Shown piece after piece: positions 13,295-45,108 of a DNA stretch of 64,000 bases (position 1 is the stretch's first letter; each line of letters starts with the position of its first letter). Source of the DNA: Brachynemurus nebulosus (taxonomy: Eukaryota > Arthropoda > Insecta > Neuroptera > Myrmeleontidae); contig JAPWDM010000005.1 in NCBI GenBank assembly GCA_035578155.1, positions 44,885,954-44,949,953 of the forward strand, given 5' to 3'. The translations under genes were made by a program, and so were the position numbers. The notes beneath the pieces are model-generated. The model had not been told where the DNA came from. It worked only from the letters and a program-made list of their open reading frames with translations, and did no database searches.

Positions 13295-14143
13295 CAGGGC
13301 TGGAAACTATTTAAAATGTTTTCATTTTAAATATGTATTTAAAATACAAAATGGCATTTTACATTTTCTGTTTTAAATTAGTTCGGTCAAACCATTTTCC
13401 ATTTTGTATTTAAAATGTAAATTTGAATCCACTTTACATTTAAAATGAAAATGGAAACTCAAATTTATGTGTATACAATATTAATTATAGAATTTGAATT
13501 GAACGACTTAAAGTCTAACAAATTGTAAGTTAAATGTAAGCTGATTTAATTGACTCAAATTTTTTATAACTCGAGTTTGTAATGTTACTTGAGTTAAGTT
13601 TGTTACTAGAGTTGCAGTTCTCTTAAGTCAAACTTTTCTGACTCAAGTTGTGTACTACTATCTTTAAGACACGTCGATAAGAAATGTTTTTGTATTTCGA
13701 GTAGATGATTTTCATAATTTTATTTAGAAGTTACAGTCGTAGCATCGTCAAGGTTTGAATACGTCAAGACCGAATTCAGTTTTATAATATTTTTAAGTAA
13801 CAATATTTGAAGAGTTAAGTTTCATTTTCATATCATGCAAACTTGACAAGATTTTCTCAAAAGACTGCCTTTACGTATTTAATTTCAGTACGTTTGATAT
13901 TGTCTTAACTTTTTCTTTTTTAATTAATATAAATAATGATAAAAAAAATTATAGAATAAATTTAAAGTAAAAAAAGCATTTTGCATTTTATAATCCATTT
14001 TAAATAACTACAATATTTTCCATTTTCAATTTTAAATATGTTCAGCAAAACCATTTTCCATTTTGTATTTTAGATGCATTTTTGGAAACCATTTTCCATT
14101 TTCTATTTTAAAGGGTTTCTATGAACCATTTTTCCCAGCCCTG
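13295..14143. mobile_element. Non-autonomous hAT element with perfect 8-bp target duplication
   Basis: The ends are CAGGGCTGGAAA and, inverted, CAGGGCTGGGAAA. The flanks gttttaac at 13287-13294 and 14144-14151 are identical. The subterminal regions carry many copies of an aaccattttccattttgta-like motif and its inverse. No transposase is seen. Confidence 0.85.
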
Positions 14144-14913
14144 GTTTTAACAATGTCTAAAAATGAATTTTTGTTGAGATTGGAATATTGGGTGAATATT
14201 TTGGTGAAAACCAAATCAATAAATTTCGATTTTATGAAGCCTATAAATGTGGACTAATAAAGGTTATTACAGTGATTGACATAAGGTGATCAACATCGTA
14301 GTTGTAAATTTACATATATGTTTTGGAAAACAATAAAAAAAAAGTGCCGACTGACATTGACCTAATTGAATTTTCAACATGGAAACATTTTTTTTTTTAC
14401 CTCTAATTGTTATTGGTGACAAATTTGAGTACTTCACACGTTTGAGATGACTTCATATGTAACCAAATTTTTGATGGAGACAATGGAGGCGGTACACTAA
14501 GGTCAATATTATTCAATTTGGGGTCAAATTAAAAAAATGTGCAAGTGCTCTTACGCCTGTTTTAATCCTAGGTGTATTTATTATAGAGGGATATTTTTAT
14601 TCAACAAAAACAATTAAATTATAGGTAACATTTAAAATTTAAATTAAAGGTACTATATAATGTATAGGTGTCATCCAAATAAACCATTTAATATAGTCTA
14701 TTTCAACATACCAGAGAAACATCAACAATATTACGGTAGTTGCGTAATGAACTACTTAAGGAACGGAAAATACTGCAAGTTGGAACGAATCAAAAGTTTT
14801 CGTGGCAACTTCCTTCATTTTTGGTAGAATTAGAAACGTAAGATGATTAGAAAATTGAGACTCATTTTCATAATAAAATTCACTTTAACTAAAGGCGTCT
14901 TTAATTTAAAGTA

Positions 14914-15294
14914 CAGTAGACTTTCGTTAATTCAAACCTTCGATAATTCGAAACTCTCTATAATTCAAAGGTATCACGAGTACCCTTCAAAATCTCTTTA
15001 TATTTCGAACTAAAACAATAGATTTTTATACACTTGGTAATTCGAACGAAAAAATCATTGCTAGGTAACAAAACGACACGTTAATTCGAACTCATCGGCG
15101 TCAAACACGCGACAATTCGAAGTTGCAGAGAGAAAGAGACAGAAAGATTGCAAGTACATTTTGAGAAAAGTTCAAGTTCATTCATCGCAAATGCTTAAAA
15201 AATTAAAATTGTTATCTCCGATAATTCGAACCTCTCTATAATTCGTGTAATATTTTAAGATTCTCTCGAGTTTCGAATTAACGAGAGTCGACTG
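14914..15294. mobile_element. pogo/Tigger-like MITE with TA target duplication
   Basis: The ends CAGTAGACTTTCGTTAATTC and, inverted, CAGTCGACTCTCGTTAATTC match over 23 bp with three differences. TA flanks both sides. Internal motifs of the type gataattcgaa and ctctctataattc recur in both orientations. The end sequence and TA target are typical of pogo/Tigger families. Confidence 0.85.
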
Positions 15295-15296
15295 TA

Positions 15297-16226
15297 GTTC
15301 ATTTTCATAATAAAGATATGAATTTCATCTGTTCATAAGCAAATGTCACTTTATAAAGTCGGGATAAAGTCAGGGTTGTCAACTTTTCAATTTTCGACGA
15401 TCGGACATGAACATTTATCGGGAAATTGTTCGAAAAAGAAAACACAAATCTTATTAATACACCACACTTGTTTTGATTTTCCCGTGACTTTGAAACACCA
15501 ACCAAAATAAAACAACAATATACTAATTCCAAAAGTTCCACGGCCGGACAAATTACCTAAAATTAAGCTACAATTTTCTACTGTTCTTTAAATTTAGATA
15601 TTTCTAAAGTGTTTTTATTTCTATGTCTCCTATTGTACTTTCAGTATCTATTTGGTTGCGATGTGATATATGGATTAACTGAAAATGAATTTTGTTTCAA
15701 GGTTACCCCTTCACCCCTGCCCCTTGTGCATACCGCGGTGTTAACGCGTGTCGTTCATTTGGTCAACAAGGCTGTCATGTTTTCCATATTTACAACAAAA
15801 TAATTATTGGCAAATTTTTATGGCAGTGAATCAACACAACAACAAATTGTGTACAATAATATATAGAATGTTTAAAAATTGTAAAAATTTATAAATAAAC
15901 AATTCGCCTTGAAATAGAAACTGATAACACAATACAGCCAAAAAAGTAAGCGGCTACATATTTTCATTAAGACTATTAAATAACTGGCCAAAAAAAAAAA
16001 AAAAAATGTAAAATGTTACACACAATTTTCTAAATTTTTTCAGCCTGAATATTTTAAACACATTTTCACTTTTTCACCCATATACATTATATAGTGCGGT
16101 TTTTAGTCGAATTTTCTCCGAAAAATTAGACTTATACAGTCTATACGATAAGAGCTGCGAGAGGCGAGAGTAGGGGCGCTATCCGTTTTCGGACCCGTAG
16201 AACACGAATATGTAGAAAAAAAAATG

Positions 16227-16230
<4 letters not shown>
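15297..16230. other. No gene seen
   Basis: Two frames of 64 and 78 codons at 15609-15803 (+) and 15305-15541 (-) show no recognisable domain. There is no clear repeat structure. Confidence 0.45.

Positions 16231-16269
<39 letters not shown>
16231..16269. repeat. (AT)n microsatellite
   Basis: An uninterrupted AT dinucleotide run of about 39 bases, just before the C-rich region. Confidence 0.95.
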
Positions 16270-16270
<1 letters not shown>

Positions 16271-16299
16271 CCGCCACCTTTTAATTTGTGTAGGGCCCC

Positions 16300-17170
16300 C
16301 CTATGGAAGTTAAGAGATGAAATTTGGTAAATGGGGCTCATTTTCGAGGCACCTCATACTATCAAAGTGGGGTCAAATTTTGGGCAAATTTTTTTTCTGA
16401 CCCGACCTTTAAGGGGGTGGTGGGGGGCGGAAAAGCAATAAAATTTTTCCAAACCGGTTTTAAATAATGTTTCGGTCAATTGTCTACAACATATCCAAAA
16501 TGCAGCTTCCTGGGATGATATGGTGGGAGTAGAGAGGGGAAAAACGATTTTCGCTGGATCTAACAGGCCCCCAGCCCCCCAGAATTAACGTAGAGGGTTG
16601 AAATTTGGTGTGTTGATAAAGTTCGTACCTAGGTTGTGCTTTTTGGAGGTTTTAATATTTTACCCCCACCCCCCTCATTTTTAAGCTACAATTTCATGCA
16701 TTTTCGACGTTTTCGAAGTTTGTACCACTCGCACAGGTCACCCGAATAAACCTAGAGGGCTGAAATTTTGTATTCGGATTGAGTTAGTATCAAGGGGGTG
16801 CCTTTTGGGGGTCTCGACTTTTAACCCCTACCCCCACCATTTTTATACCCAAAAGAACATGATTTTTCTTGTTTTTTAACAGTTTCGTTCGGGTCAAAAT
16901 CTTCCCAAATAAACCTAGAGGGCTGAAATTTGGTGTACAAGTTAAGCTAATAGCCAGACACTGTTTTTTGGAGGTTTCAATTTTTAACCCTTACCCCCAC
17001 GATTTTTACGCCAATATTTCCTTAATTTTTTTGCTTGTTTTCTAACACGTCTAGAGACTCCATAAGGAAACCTAGAGGGCTGAAATTTTGTACGTGTATT
17101 CAGTTAGTATCCAGCTAGTACCTTGTAGGGAGTCCACATCACTTTTCCCCCCACTTCTCCCATTTTTACA
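16300..17170 (+). repeat. Diverged C-rich tandem repeat, period about 160 bp
   Basis: A block close to cctagagggctgaaatttgg recurs with starts near 16591, 16753, 16916 and 17073, spacing 162, 163 and 157. Each is followed about 65 bases later by a run like ttttaaccccyacccccac. A weaker unit may begin near 16310. GC is much higher than in flanking DNA. No long frame runs through it. Confidence 0.75.
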
Positions 17171-19335
17171 TCGGAATTGAATGCTATTGTTAAATGTGTT
17201 TTAAAAGCATTATGTTTATTCTAAATACAAGTAGGCGAATAGTAATTTTAAAAAATTTAAAAAAAAGTGAACTTACGTTTATGACAAATGAAATACATAC
17301 ATATTAAGTAATTTAAAAATGTTATTAAAGTCACTGTTTATTTATAAATTAGGAATTTTGGATTTTTAGTATTTATAAAATAGAAATTTTGGATTTTTTT
17401 GGAAAGAAAAAATATCTTTATAAAGGCCTTCCAGTTTACTATTTAAGGTCCTTTTTTAATATTTAAAACTAAAACATAAAGGCAATTAGCGGATAAACAT
17501 AGGCAGGAATGTCCTCGTACGAATTGTGTTGGTTTTTTTTCTGCTACCTGTTTTCGGCACAAAATTGAAATTTACTGAGATACAGCCCTTAAATACTTAA
17601 AACCTTTTTTTAAAGCCTCGATCAGCCGAACACTCATCACCAGTTTTGAAACCAACAAAATGACAGTTCGGTTGTAGACTTTCAATCACATTTCGCTTGT
17701 AGACATTCAATACCGAAGATGAAGGGGAAAATTCGACTACCGTGATGGGGCCCCGCTGCTCACGGCGTTTTTTATTTATAAGAAAGGAAAATATAGTAAT
17801 TAGATCAATTTTAGCATATGCGACTTTCATCGGATTTTGTCCTTTTAAGCCCTAAGGAACACAGAAATTTTTACCAAAATGTGATCAAACAATTTTGTCA
17901 CATTTTGTTAAGTAATTCTGGAGCTATCGCTATATTTATTAACATTTTAAAAAAAATCGAAAAATTGGCTTTTTTCGATTTTCTCCAGGCTTTGTTTATG
18001 AAAGATATAAATGGAAGGTGTTATAAAAGTTCTGCATTATTTTAAAGAACAATGTTTTTCACAAGTCACATGACTTGGGAGAATTCTAAATTTTTTTTCC
18101 CCTCCGAATTCCTTAACATTGTTAAAAAAAATTTTAAAAAATTTCCCTCTCTAGGTAAATCTAATTCTAAAATACAATCGACTACTGATTTTTAAAACGG
18201 GCAAAATTTTGAGGCAAATTAATAAAATATTTTTGAAAGTTTTAATATGCAACAACTTTTTCCTCGACAATTTCGCTTAGAAATTACTTTTCCCACTTCT
18301 AAAAACGTAATAAATTTTGATTCTCTGTAGCCTTTGAAAGGAATAGTCTTTTTAGTGTTCCGTAGTCATAACCACGGAACAGTCATCGTTTCGTCATGTT
18401 TGTTGTCGCTTTGCGTAGTTTGACATACACACTTGACTAGTATTTAATAGATAGTGCCGTATATTTATTAAAATAATTTGAAATTTTCAAAATTGAAAAA
18501 TAAAAAGAGTGACGTAAATTTATCAAGTACATGTTGCACACGCATCAAATTAGAGTTTCGTAGCCATATGAAATTTAAGCATGTTTATTACGGCTCATTA
18601 TACTTCTAATTTTCTTTGAAATGACTATGAAACTTTAATTTTGCGTGATCCATTTTAACTAAAATGGGAAAGCTCTATGCAACTGTTTTGTCAACTTTTT
18701 TAAACGATAACAATTTATATAATTTTTGTTTTAGATTTTGTTGAAAGAGTTAAAACTTTTTTTCTTTTATTATTGAGGGGGTATTCTAATCTACAGGTTC
18801 GATTTTGAGGTAATTTTACGAGCATAATAAAAAATAAATAAATAAATAAATAAACATTTTTAGTATCGATTTTTTAACAGTTTTTTATCGATATATAAAT
18901 TATATTTAAAAAGTATAAAAATTTAAATAAAAAAAAATCAAAACTGAAATCGGTACAGGCTGGGAAAGTGGGCAAACGGAAAAAAGGTGTCTCATGGTTG
19001 ACGTGATTCCAACCCTGCTGGTGATCTGAAACATAAAATTTTAGTTAATTCTTAATAAACAAGGATGTAGAATTTGTTGGACGTAGCCGATTTAAAAAAA
19101 ATTAATTTTTTCAAAAAATGGCGTCCATTAAAAAAATCATTTTTTTGCTTCCTTTTTTCAACTTTGAAAATTTTTAAAAAATAGTAAGAAAAATTCCAAA
19201 AACCTCTATGACGCGTCGTTGCGGACGACATTTTGATAGTATTAAGGTCTGTACCGAGTTTCAAGTAAATCGGTGCAATAAAACTTAAGATATCATGTCA
19301 ACCGTATCGAAAAAAGTAGTTTCGAGTAATTTATA
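17171..19335. other. No gene seen
   Basis: AT-rich with homopolymer runs, a short (AAAT)n tract near 18830-18855 and a small hairpin tgttccgt...acggaaca at 18356-18381. Frames of 75-78 codons (17597-17830, 17818-18045) are featureless. Confidence 0.45.
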
Positions 19336-19339
19336 TTAA

Positions 19340-19756
19340 CCCTTTGCGCTTATAAGACATGTACAGCATGACAAGGTGGTTTGTCCATTAAGTCTACCAT
19401 ATTTAAAGGTGTTTTGTCTGTTGGATCATAAGACATGTATCACATGACACACTGAATGTTGAACTGTAATGACTGCTCATACTTCACATTACATGAATAT
19501 TTTATTTAATAACTGCAAACACATTCATTTATTAGAAAAATTGTAAATAAAATAATACAAAATCACGTTGAATTATCTTTTTAAAATTAAAAACTAATAA
19601 AAACAGCATTGAGGACGTATTTAGCGCATTTAGTATTCAACTTTGGGGAAACAAGGTTAGAACGTCAAAAGAATCCGTCAAAAAAAGAACGTCGGTCGTT
19701 GTCATGTGCTACATGTCTTACAACTCACTTTTTTTTTTTTGCTTGAGTGCAAAGAG
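19340..19756. mobile_element. piggyBac-like MITE at TTAA
   Basis: TTAA at 19336-19339 and 19757-19760 flanks ends CCCTTTGCGCTTATAAG and, inverted, CTCTTTGCACTCAAGC. A second shared block, aagacatgta.cacatgaca, lies inside each end. TTAA targets and CCCTTTG ends are typical of piggyBac families. No transposase is seen. Confidence 0.75.
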
Positions 19757-20776
19757 TTAAATATTTGAAAAGATACACAGTACACAGGAAAAAAATAACC
19801 ATAACTCCGAAAATAATTCGAACTTCCGTAAATCCTTTTAGAGGTTTATTCTTAAAGGTCTGAACTTTGAAAATATGAAAAAAAAGAAAAATTTATTTTT
19901 TCGAATTTCTAGACACCCTTTTAATTACCAGAAAAAGAAACGTAATTTTATTTTGTTTGATCTAATTTTATCGATTAATTAACAAGTAATTGAATCAGTT
20001 AAAAAAAAATTAATCTAAAAACAATTAAAAATTAATTGCCTATTACATTATTTTCAATTGTCTCACTGTATACTACTATAGCGTTAGAGCGCTGTAGTAC
20101 TGCGTAATATGTAGGTTAAGTATTTATAAGAATACCTATACATTTTGATTTGATTATTTATTTACCAAGTTCTTAGTTGTGTAGTGGTGAAATTGTACTC
20201 ACTAGAGAATTATTTAATTATTTAACATTGAAAGGTAATTATAATAAGGTAATAGACGTTATTTGAGATTTTTTTTGCATCTTTTCGAGAAGTTTTCAAA
20301 ATTTTGGTGGTGTATTTCATCCAACTATCAGAGTTTTTGTTAATTAGTAATATCATGTTTTGTCTGATATTCTGTTTCTTAAATTAGAAGCTACTACTAA
20401 CCTTAAGAGAGAGTATCACATTTCATTCAAATTTGGTTTTTTGCACATGTAAGCATCATTGGTACATACATGGTATAAAAATCTTAAAACTCCATGTAGT
20501 ACTTGTTCCATTTGTGTTTTTATTGTCATAAATTTTTGAATAGGGAAAATATGGTGTAGGCTGTGTGTATTGAGACATGGCTGCAAGTTTTAAACGTGAG
20601 TACGTCTGTTGATAGGGAGGGTTGAGCTAAATATTTTAGAGCTAAATATTGTGATCCTTCATCGTAATTTTCTTCTCTTTAGCTCTCGTTGTCAAGCCAG
20701 TCTTGATTTAAACCACAAGAATGCGTAATGCTCATGTAAAGAGTAAAATCTCGCCAACTTAGACTTTTTTACCTTA

Positions 20777-21700
20777 TATACTACTACAAACAATTAAGGG
20801 AACAAAAAAATTGTTAATTTTTTAGTGATTTTTGAAGGGCTGCATTTGCTGTGGTTGCTGAAGGGCTGAAAAAAATTTTGAAAAATATTTTTTTTTCTTA
20901 ATTTCTAAGTTTTAATGGACAAAAGATGCCTAACTGTGAAAAAAATTGAATAAAAGTTGAATTTTCCATTCAATTTTGCTCCTTTAATTTTTTTTCCCGA
21001 AATTTTGAACAAACTGTTTAGGAAAACCATTCGATAGATCGATCTGCCGATTTACAGGGTTATTGGGAGTACATTGAGGTATAAAAATTCGTACAAAGAT
21101 TAGACTCCCCATCAATATTCGCAGGGGTGCGGAAGATTTTTCGCAACAAGGAAAAAAGTCCCTTTTTTCACATTTTTTAGATTAAAATTAAGGATGAAAA
21201 AAAATTTTCCCCTAAAGTACGCGGCATAGCCTTGTAGGAAATTTATTCCATATTCCAAAACTGCCCTTCAGTTTTTTGTCCGATGACTGGTTACTAAGAC
21301 ATTGATGGTTAAAGCAAAAAGGATCCTTTTGCATTCGAAGTTGGGTATCTTCGGAACAAATCAACGTAAAGAAAAATTTTAAAAAAAGAACTTGAAGCTG
21401 AATAAACAGGCTGTCATGTCAATACCATGATTTTCCTGTAAAACAATTTTTCAAGCCCGTAGACCAAAAAAAAGAGCAAAAAATTTGCAAAAACTTTTTT
21501 TGTGTTATTCCTTATAATTGCTCGATAACTCGTCACTCCTAAAAATTTTGGACGAAAGATCTGAAAACTAGAATCTTGGAGCTTCAAAATGCTTTTTTTA
21601 ACATCTCGATACGACCATTTTTCACGTAAATACAGCCCTTCAAAAATCACTAAAAAATTAACAATTTTTTTTGCTCCCTTAATTGTTTGTAGTAGTATAT
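20777..21700. mobile_element. Non-autonomous element with ~67-bp inverted ends
   Basis: The left end reads atatactactacaaacaatt, and the right end is its near-perfect inverse at 21632-21700. The arms continue through ttgttaattttttagtgatt to ttgaagggctg. Flanks are TA-rich, so the target is unclear. The 78-codon minus-strand frame at 21414-21650 has no recognisable domain. Confidence 0.75.
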
Positions 21701-23338
21701 TTTTCGAAATATCTTAAACTGAATGTAATCACCTCTCAACAGAGTAAAATATGATTTTTCCAACTTTTCGATCGTAAAAATTTGATTCAGCAAAACATTT
21801 AAATTTGGTAGGAAAATTTACCTCCATTTTCCCTTTTCTAGCTCCTCTTATCAAACCGGTCCTGGTTTCATACACAGGAATGGATAACTTTATTGTGGTT
21901 TAACAAACCTAATTTGAAACACCAACTTTGCTAGCGAGTTGCACCTGTTAAAACTGGAAAATGATTAGTAAAATGATTGTTAACGAATGCGGGCACTCTT
22001 TGTAACATTTTAAAATTTTCTATATTTTCGTAATCGATTTGATATCCTGCCTTTTCAAATAGGAATTTCGTAATTAACCTACGTAGTTATCTACTTAAAA
22101 ATTCTGGAAAACGTATGAATGCTTGGAAGTAAATATTTGTGCTATGTGGTTTTTGAATAACCTGTGAATTAGGAGCATTCTGGGTAAGATAGGATCAAGT
22201 CGTGCTTTAGCATATTTTAAGTTTATCAAAACTGGAATGAAGTTCTATCAACAATCACTTGAAATGTTTTTAAGGAGAGATAAAATGCTATAAAAACATC
22301 TGATGACTACGGTCATCCGTCTGAACCGATTTTTCGCTTGTCAAAGAAATATCCAAAAGTAAGTCTAATTGAAATTTTTCAATAGTCATCAATTAAATTA
22401 AATAATATTTAATTTATTTGTATACTGATATCGAGAAATCACGTTTCTAATGAATTTCCAATAAATCGACATTATTGATCATTATTGATCATTGATCGTC
22501 TGCTCATATTATATACATACCTATACTTATACAAAAATAATTACACACAATTTCTTATTAAAAAGCGAAAAGACATATTATTTTATTCACTATACTAACA
22601 TACTATAATGTTATATATATGGCGGCGAATTGACAATGTAGTAAGTGGAATTTAATGTTTGTCCGTCCGTCCGCTCATCGTTGACCATTTTTAGTACAAC
22701 TTACTACGAGATGATTGCTTTACGTGCTCATCATTACATCAGCCGTGATTGCGTATGTGGTAACAGCAAAAAACCAAAAATTGAAAAATGCAGTTTATTT
22801 TTTATTTTAAATTGTATTTTGATAAATCCAGATCGTTAAAAATGTGGTTTCTGTACAGCGATCACTCTTGTTTACAATGTCGTGTAGTTCCAAAAATGAG
22901 TGAAATATTTTTGGACAACAAAGTACCGTAAAATTAAACAAAGTACCGTCTATTCCTCAAAATCGGTCTTGATCCGAACACTTACTTAAATAATGTAATA
23001 ACATGCAAATTAATCTCTCCCGTCGGGGTTAGGACAGTGTTTTATATCGTCTGATGTCTTTGAACCTGTCAAAGGCTTCAAAACATTTTGTGGGAACGGA
23101 GAGAGGTCAGTGTATATATAGCATGCCTCTCTATGAAGTAAACTTGCCATATGACACCAGAAAGAGGCATAAACCGCGTAATTCTGGCGGGAATATAACG
23201 TATGGATAGTGGAAGTTACAGTTAATAAACTGATGTGTCCGGGTCTAATCGGATATATGTATACATATAGCATGTATTTTTTTATATATGAAAGGGAAAC
23301 AAACAAACAAATAAACTTTCACATTTATAATATTGTCT
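21701..23338. other. No gene seen
   Basis: Mostly AT-rich. A GC-richer patch at 23020-23220 gives frames on both strands (98 codons on minus at 23010-23306) without a recognisable domain; it may be an old repeat. Confidence 0.4.
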
Positions 23339-23456
23339 GGTTTACACAGTTTCTAGTTGCTACAAATACGCATAGAATTGTTTTGAAGTGTTTAAACGTA
23401 CTCCTGTGCGTGTTGGTAGCAACTACTGATGATTAGTACTAAGCTTGTGTAAACAA
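23339..23456. mobile_element. Short MITE
   Basis: The left end ggtttacacag...tagttgctac...aatacgca matches, inverted, tgcgtgttggtagcaacta...ttgtgtaaac at the right end. The 118-bp unit folds into an imperfect hairpin. Confidence 0.5.
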
Positions 23457-25511
23457 GGTATTAGTTAGTATGATCAAGTATAGTGGTTAGTGAGTAAAAG
23501 AGTGATACACAGGCATTTTTATTGAGTCCAGTGAGTTGATCTAGATAACAACTTTTATCATTGTAAGTATGATTAAAGGATTTTTTACTATACAGTATAC
23601 GACGCTGAGTCTGACATAAAAATTATCTTTTATTATTTGTAAGAAATGGCCTGCTAGTTACATAGTTCTTTTTCTCTGTTGTCATAAAAAAGAAAATATA
23701 TGTCAAATGTTTAAGAAAAAAATTAATTTTACAACAAAAAATAAAATATGTTGTTATTTTCTTCATTTTAATTTCCCCCTTTTCTTTTGATAAAAAACTA
23801 TTTTTCTACTATCTTCATTTTTTCTTTTTAATAAATTACTTGACAATTCATACAATTTCTTTGTGTAAACTTGTACAGCCGTCACTGAGTTCAATAAACT
23901 CGTAATTGAAAATATTTTTTTTTTTTTTAAATATTTTTGAAAAAAATCTGATTCAAATTGTTGACGATAACAATTAAATGAATACTATACTCAAAAATAA
24001 CATTCGTCCATATGGTCTTACGTTTTATTATGTGCTAATAAATTTGTCATTAATCCAAATAAATTAAATTTACTGTTTTATTATTGTAATTTTTATTTTG
24101 AAAGCAAGAATATAGAAAAACGCATGATAAATTCAGTTAGAAACTTTCGTGGTGTAAAAAGTATTTTGTGAAAATGCGACCCTGATCAATCACTATCGTT
24201 TATCTTTAAATTGAAACAGTAAGTTTAAAATTATCATTTTTTTATTTGTAAATCTTGTTAACGCATTTATTTTTCAACCTTGAATTGAAAATTTGTATGA
24301 AAATTTGATCACGTTTGATTTGATCGCGTCGCTTAGTCGCTAGTCACATACATACATAAATATAAAAGAATACATAAATTCGATCAATACAAACAAATAT
24401 ACCGATTTTGATAAAAATGCGATAAGAAATATTGTCTCATATCCGTTGAAGTGATTACCTATGGATTAGTGAATTGTGTGTGGTCAAAATATGGCCAAAA
24501 ATCAACTTTTACGTCTTTTAAAAAATTTTATCATTGTAATAAAATTTTATGATTATAATTATTTTATACTATTATAAAAGTTTATCTAATCAAAAATGAA
24601 ATACTTTAAAAATCAAAAAAGTTTTACTCTCTATCGAATTATTTTTGATAAACAGCGAAAAACGTACCATACAAATCATACAATAAACACTATAATCTCT
24701 CTAAATCACAAAAATAATTTAGTTCCAAAATTTAACGATAGATGACACAAGCAATTCAAACAATACTCGTGTGAATGTTGCATTGAAACGCACGGTATGT
24801 AATTTTTATGATGATTATAAAGATATTATTAAAAAATGTTAATTTAATACTTTCATAATTTTTATTTCATATTGAACCTTGTGAAGGTCGAACCGCATTT
24901 TATAATTAAATTTCAGTAATAAAAATATAAAACAATGATATCGGTTGGTCATTTTTATTTTTTCAAAAGTAATATGTGACCACAAGTTTTTCTTGGAAAG
25001 AAGAGTGTTAAAAAGCTTCATTTTAAGTAATATATTGTCTCACAGTAATCAAATGTTTTCCCGAGGTAAAATGTAGCCTATGTTCTTTTTGTCTCTTCTG
25101 TTAACAAGATGCAAAGCTTGAAGTGAATCATCCGTTTTTTTTTTTTTTTTAAGTTACCTGATGTAATTTTATTATTTTGTTTTAAATACATTTTCCCTCC
25201 AAAATGAGGTGTCTTCTCGTTGTTAAAAGTAGCCTATATCCTTCTACGTTTTCCCCCGACTATACATTTTTCTACTCCTATTGAAGAATACACTCACTAT
25301 ATATCCATTAATTGTTGAGAATGTTATGCATTATTCAAAGGTTTCGAGGAATGGTTATTATTTAATACCTTTCGGTCAATGAAGTCACCGTATTAACCAT
25401 TATTCAATGGGTTGCAGTTGTTTTATAAAGCATAATTAATCTACTATCAAGTTTTAATTTCATATTTGTTGTGTATTAACATATGTATATGTACATAAGT
25501 AAACAAAGCTA

Positions 25512-25802
25512 CAGTAGAACCCCTCATTAATTATAAACCTCTTGTAAGTTATATTTTTAACCTCCCATAAGTTATATTTTCTCCTTCTTTTTACTGCTTC
25601 TACTACCGTCATAAGCGCATGCGTAGTTCTACAGTAGTGAATGCGAGGTAATTCGCCGTTTGTTAAAGTACATAATGCGTATCCTTGGATAGCTATAACC
25701 CACATTTGTCTTTGTTAAGAAACTTTAACTGGGAGAATAAGGGAATCAGGAGAATGAGAGGTTTTCTGGTCCCAACTATATAACTTATGAGTGGTTTTAC
25801 TG
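25512..25802. mobile_element. pogo/Tigger-like MITE with TA target duplication
   Basis: The ends CAGTAGAACCCCTCAT and, inverted, CAGTAAAACCACTCATAAGT are flanked by TA. Internal cataagttatat motifs recur in both orientations. No coding sequence. Confidence 0.7.
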
Positions 25803-25965
25803 TATTTATATTTCATTTTGAATACGTTTCTATAGATTTTATGCGGACATTTAATGAAATTATGCGTAGATTATATTCTTTAAAATTTTGTATTCAGTTT
25901 TACAATCAAAAGGGGGAAAAGTCGTAGTAAAGTATAGTATTCTATTCGCTTATAGTGGTTGCTAC

Positions 25966-26389
25966 TAGTGATGTCGAATCGAGATGCAATTACTCGAAAA
26001 TATCGAGCATAGAATAGTCGATTAATCGACTAAATTTTTAGTCGAATTCATGAATAGGGTAACCTTTGTAACTATTTCAAAAACAATGTTTTAAATTTAA
26101 TTATTGACTTATTATTATTTTTTTTTTTTTTTTAAAAAAGAAAAAAGATTACATATTACAATGTATTATTCACATAAAAATAAAAAATCATAAAAAAAGA
26201 TTAGTTTTCATTTTTTCGAGTCATAAATAATGCAGAAAAATTATTAAATTAATCGTCTTTAGACATTTAAAAAAATATTAGTCATTTTAGTCATGTAGTC
26301 GACAGTAAAATAGTCGATTAAAAAGTGACTAAAAGTAAACAAAATTAGTCGACTAAACCGATTAATCGATTAATTATTCGACATCACTA
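25966..26389. mobile_element. Non-autonomous hAT element with perfect 8-bp target duplication
   Basis: The ends are TAGTGATGTCGAAT inverted at both sides. Identical flanks gttgctac lie at 25958-25965 and 26390-26397. Subterminal motifs tcgattaatcga and tagtcga recur many times. It lies about 390 bp upstream of the first TESK exon seen. Confidence 0.88.
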
Positions 26390-26783
26390 GTTGCTACTCA
26401 CTCATTTAGATGAATTACGACACCCGTCTCGTAAACTGGGCTCGTGTCACAATTTCATTTTCTTGAATAATAACCATCATTACCCGCTAATTGAATAATA
26501 TACTAATATAAAGTTTGAAATATGTAGTAATTTTGGTCACGAAAGAAAAGTAATCCTATATTTAAAATGAAACTTTTTTAATTTTTTTATTTTTTTATTT
26601 TTATAATTAACAATTAACATAAATGTTTTTCTTTAATAATAGATTAATTTTTATGACTGATTTTACGCTAGTGATTTAAATTTTACAATCGGAAAAACTT
26701 TTAAAACATGAATTTTATTTAACCGTTTAACAATTTACAAGGTGTTTCAAAACTATACTAAAAATTCTCTCTCATTGTTTCAG

Positions 26784-44935
<18,152 letters not shown>

Positions 44936-45102
44936 TTATAAATAATAATATTTCCGTAGATAATTTTTTTGTATTATTTATATAAAAAAAAAGTATTTTT
45001 CACCAGGAAAATGTTAAATACGTCGATTGTGATAACTGAAAAATTAGTTTTAGGGGACAATATTGATTATTAAATTTCTTTTTGTAAATATCTTGTAAAT
45101 AG

Positions 45103-45108
45103 AATAAA
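45103..45108 (+). terminator. Poly(A) signal of the TESK gene
   Basis: AATAAA lies about 170 bases after the stop codon, with a second overlapping AATAAA at 45107. It would give a short 3' UTR. The region after it turns AT-rich and non-coding. Confidence 0.65.
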
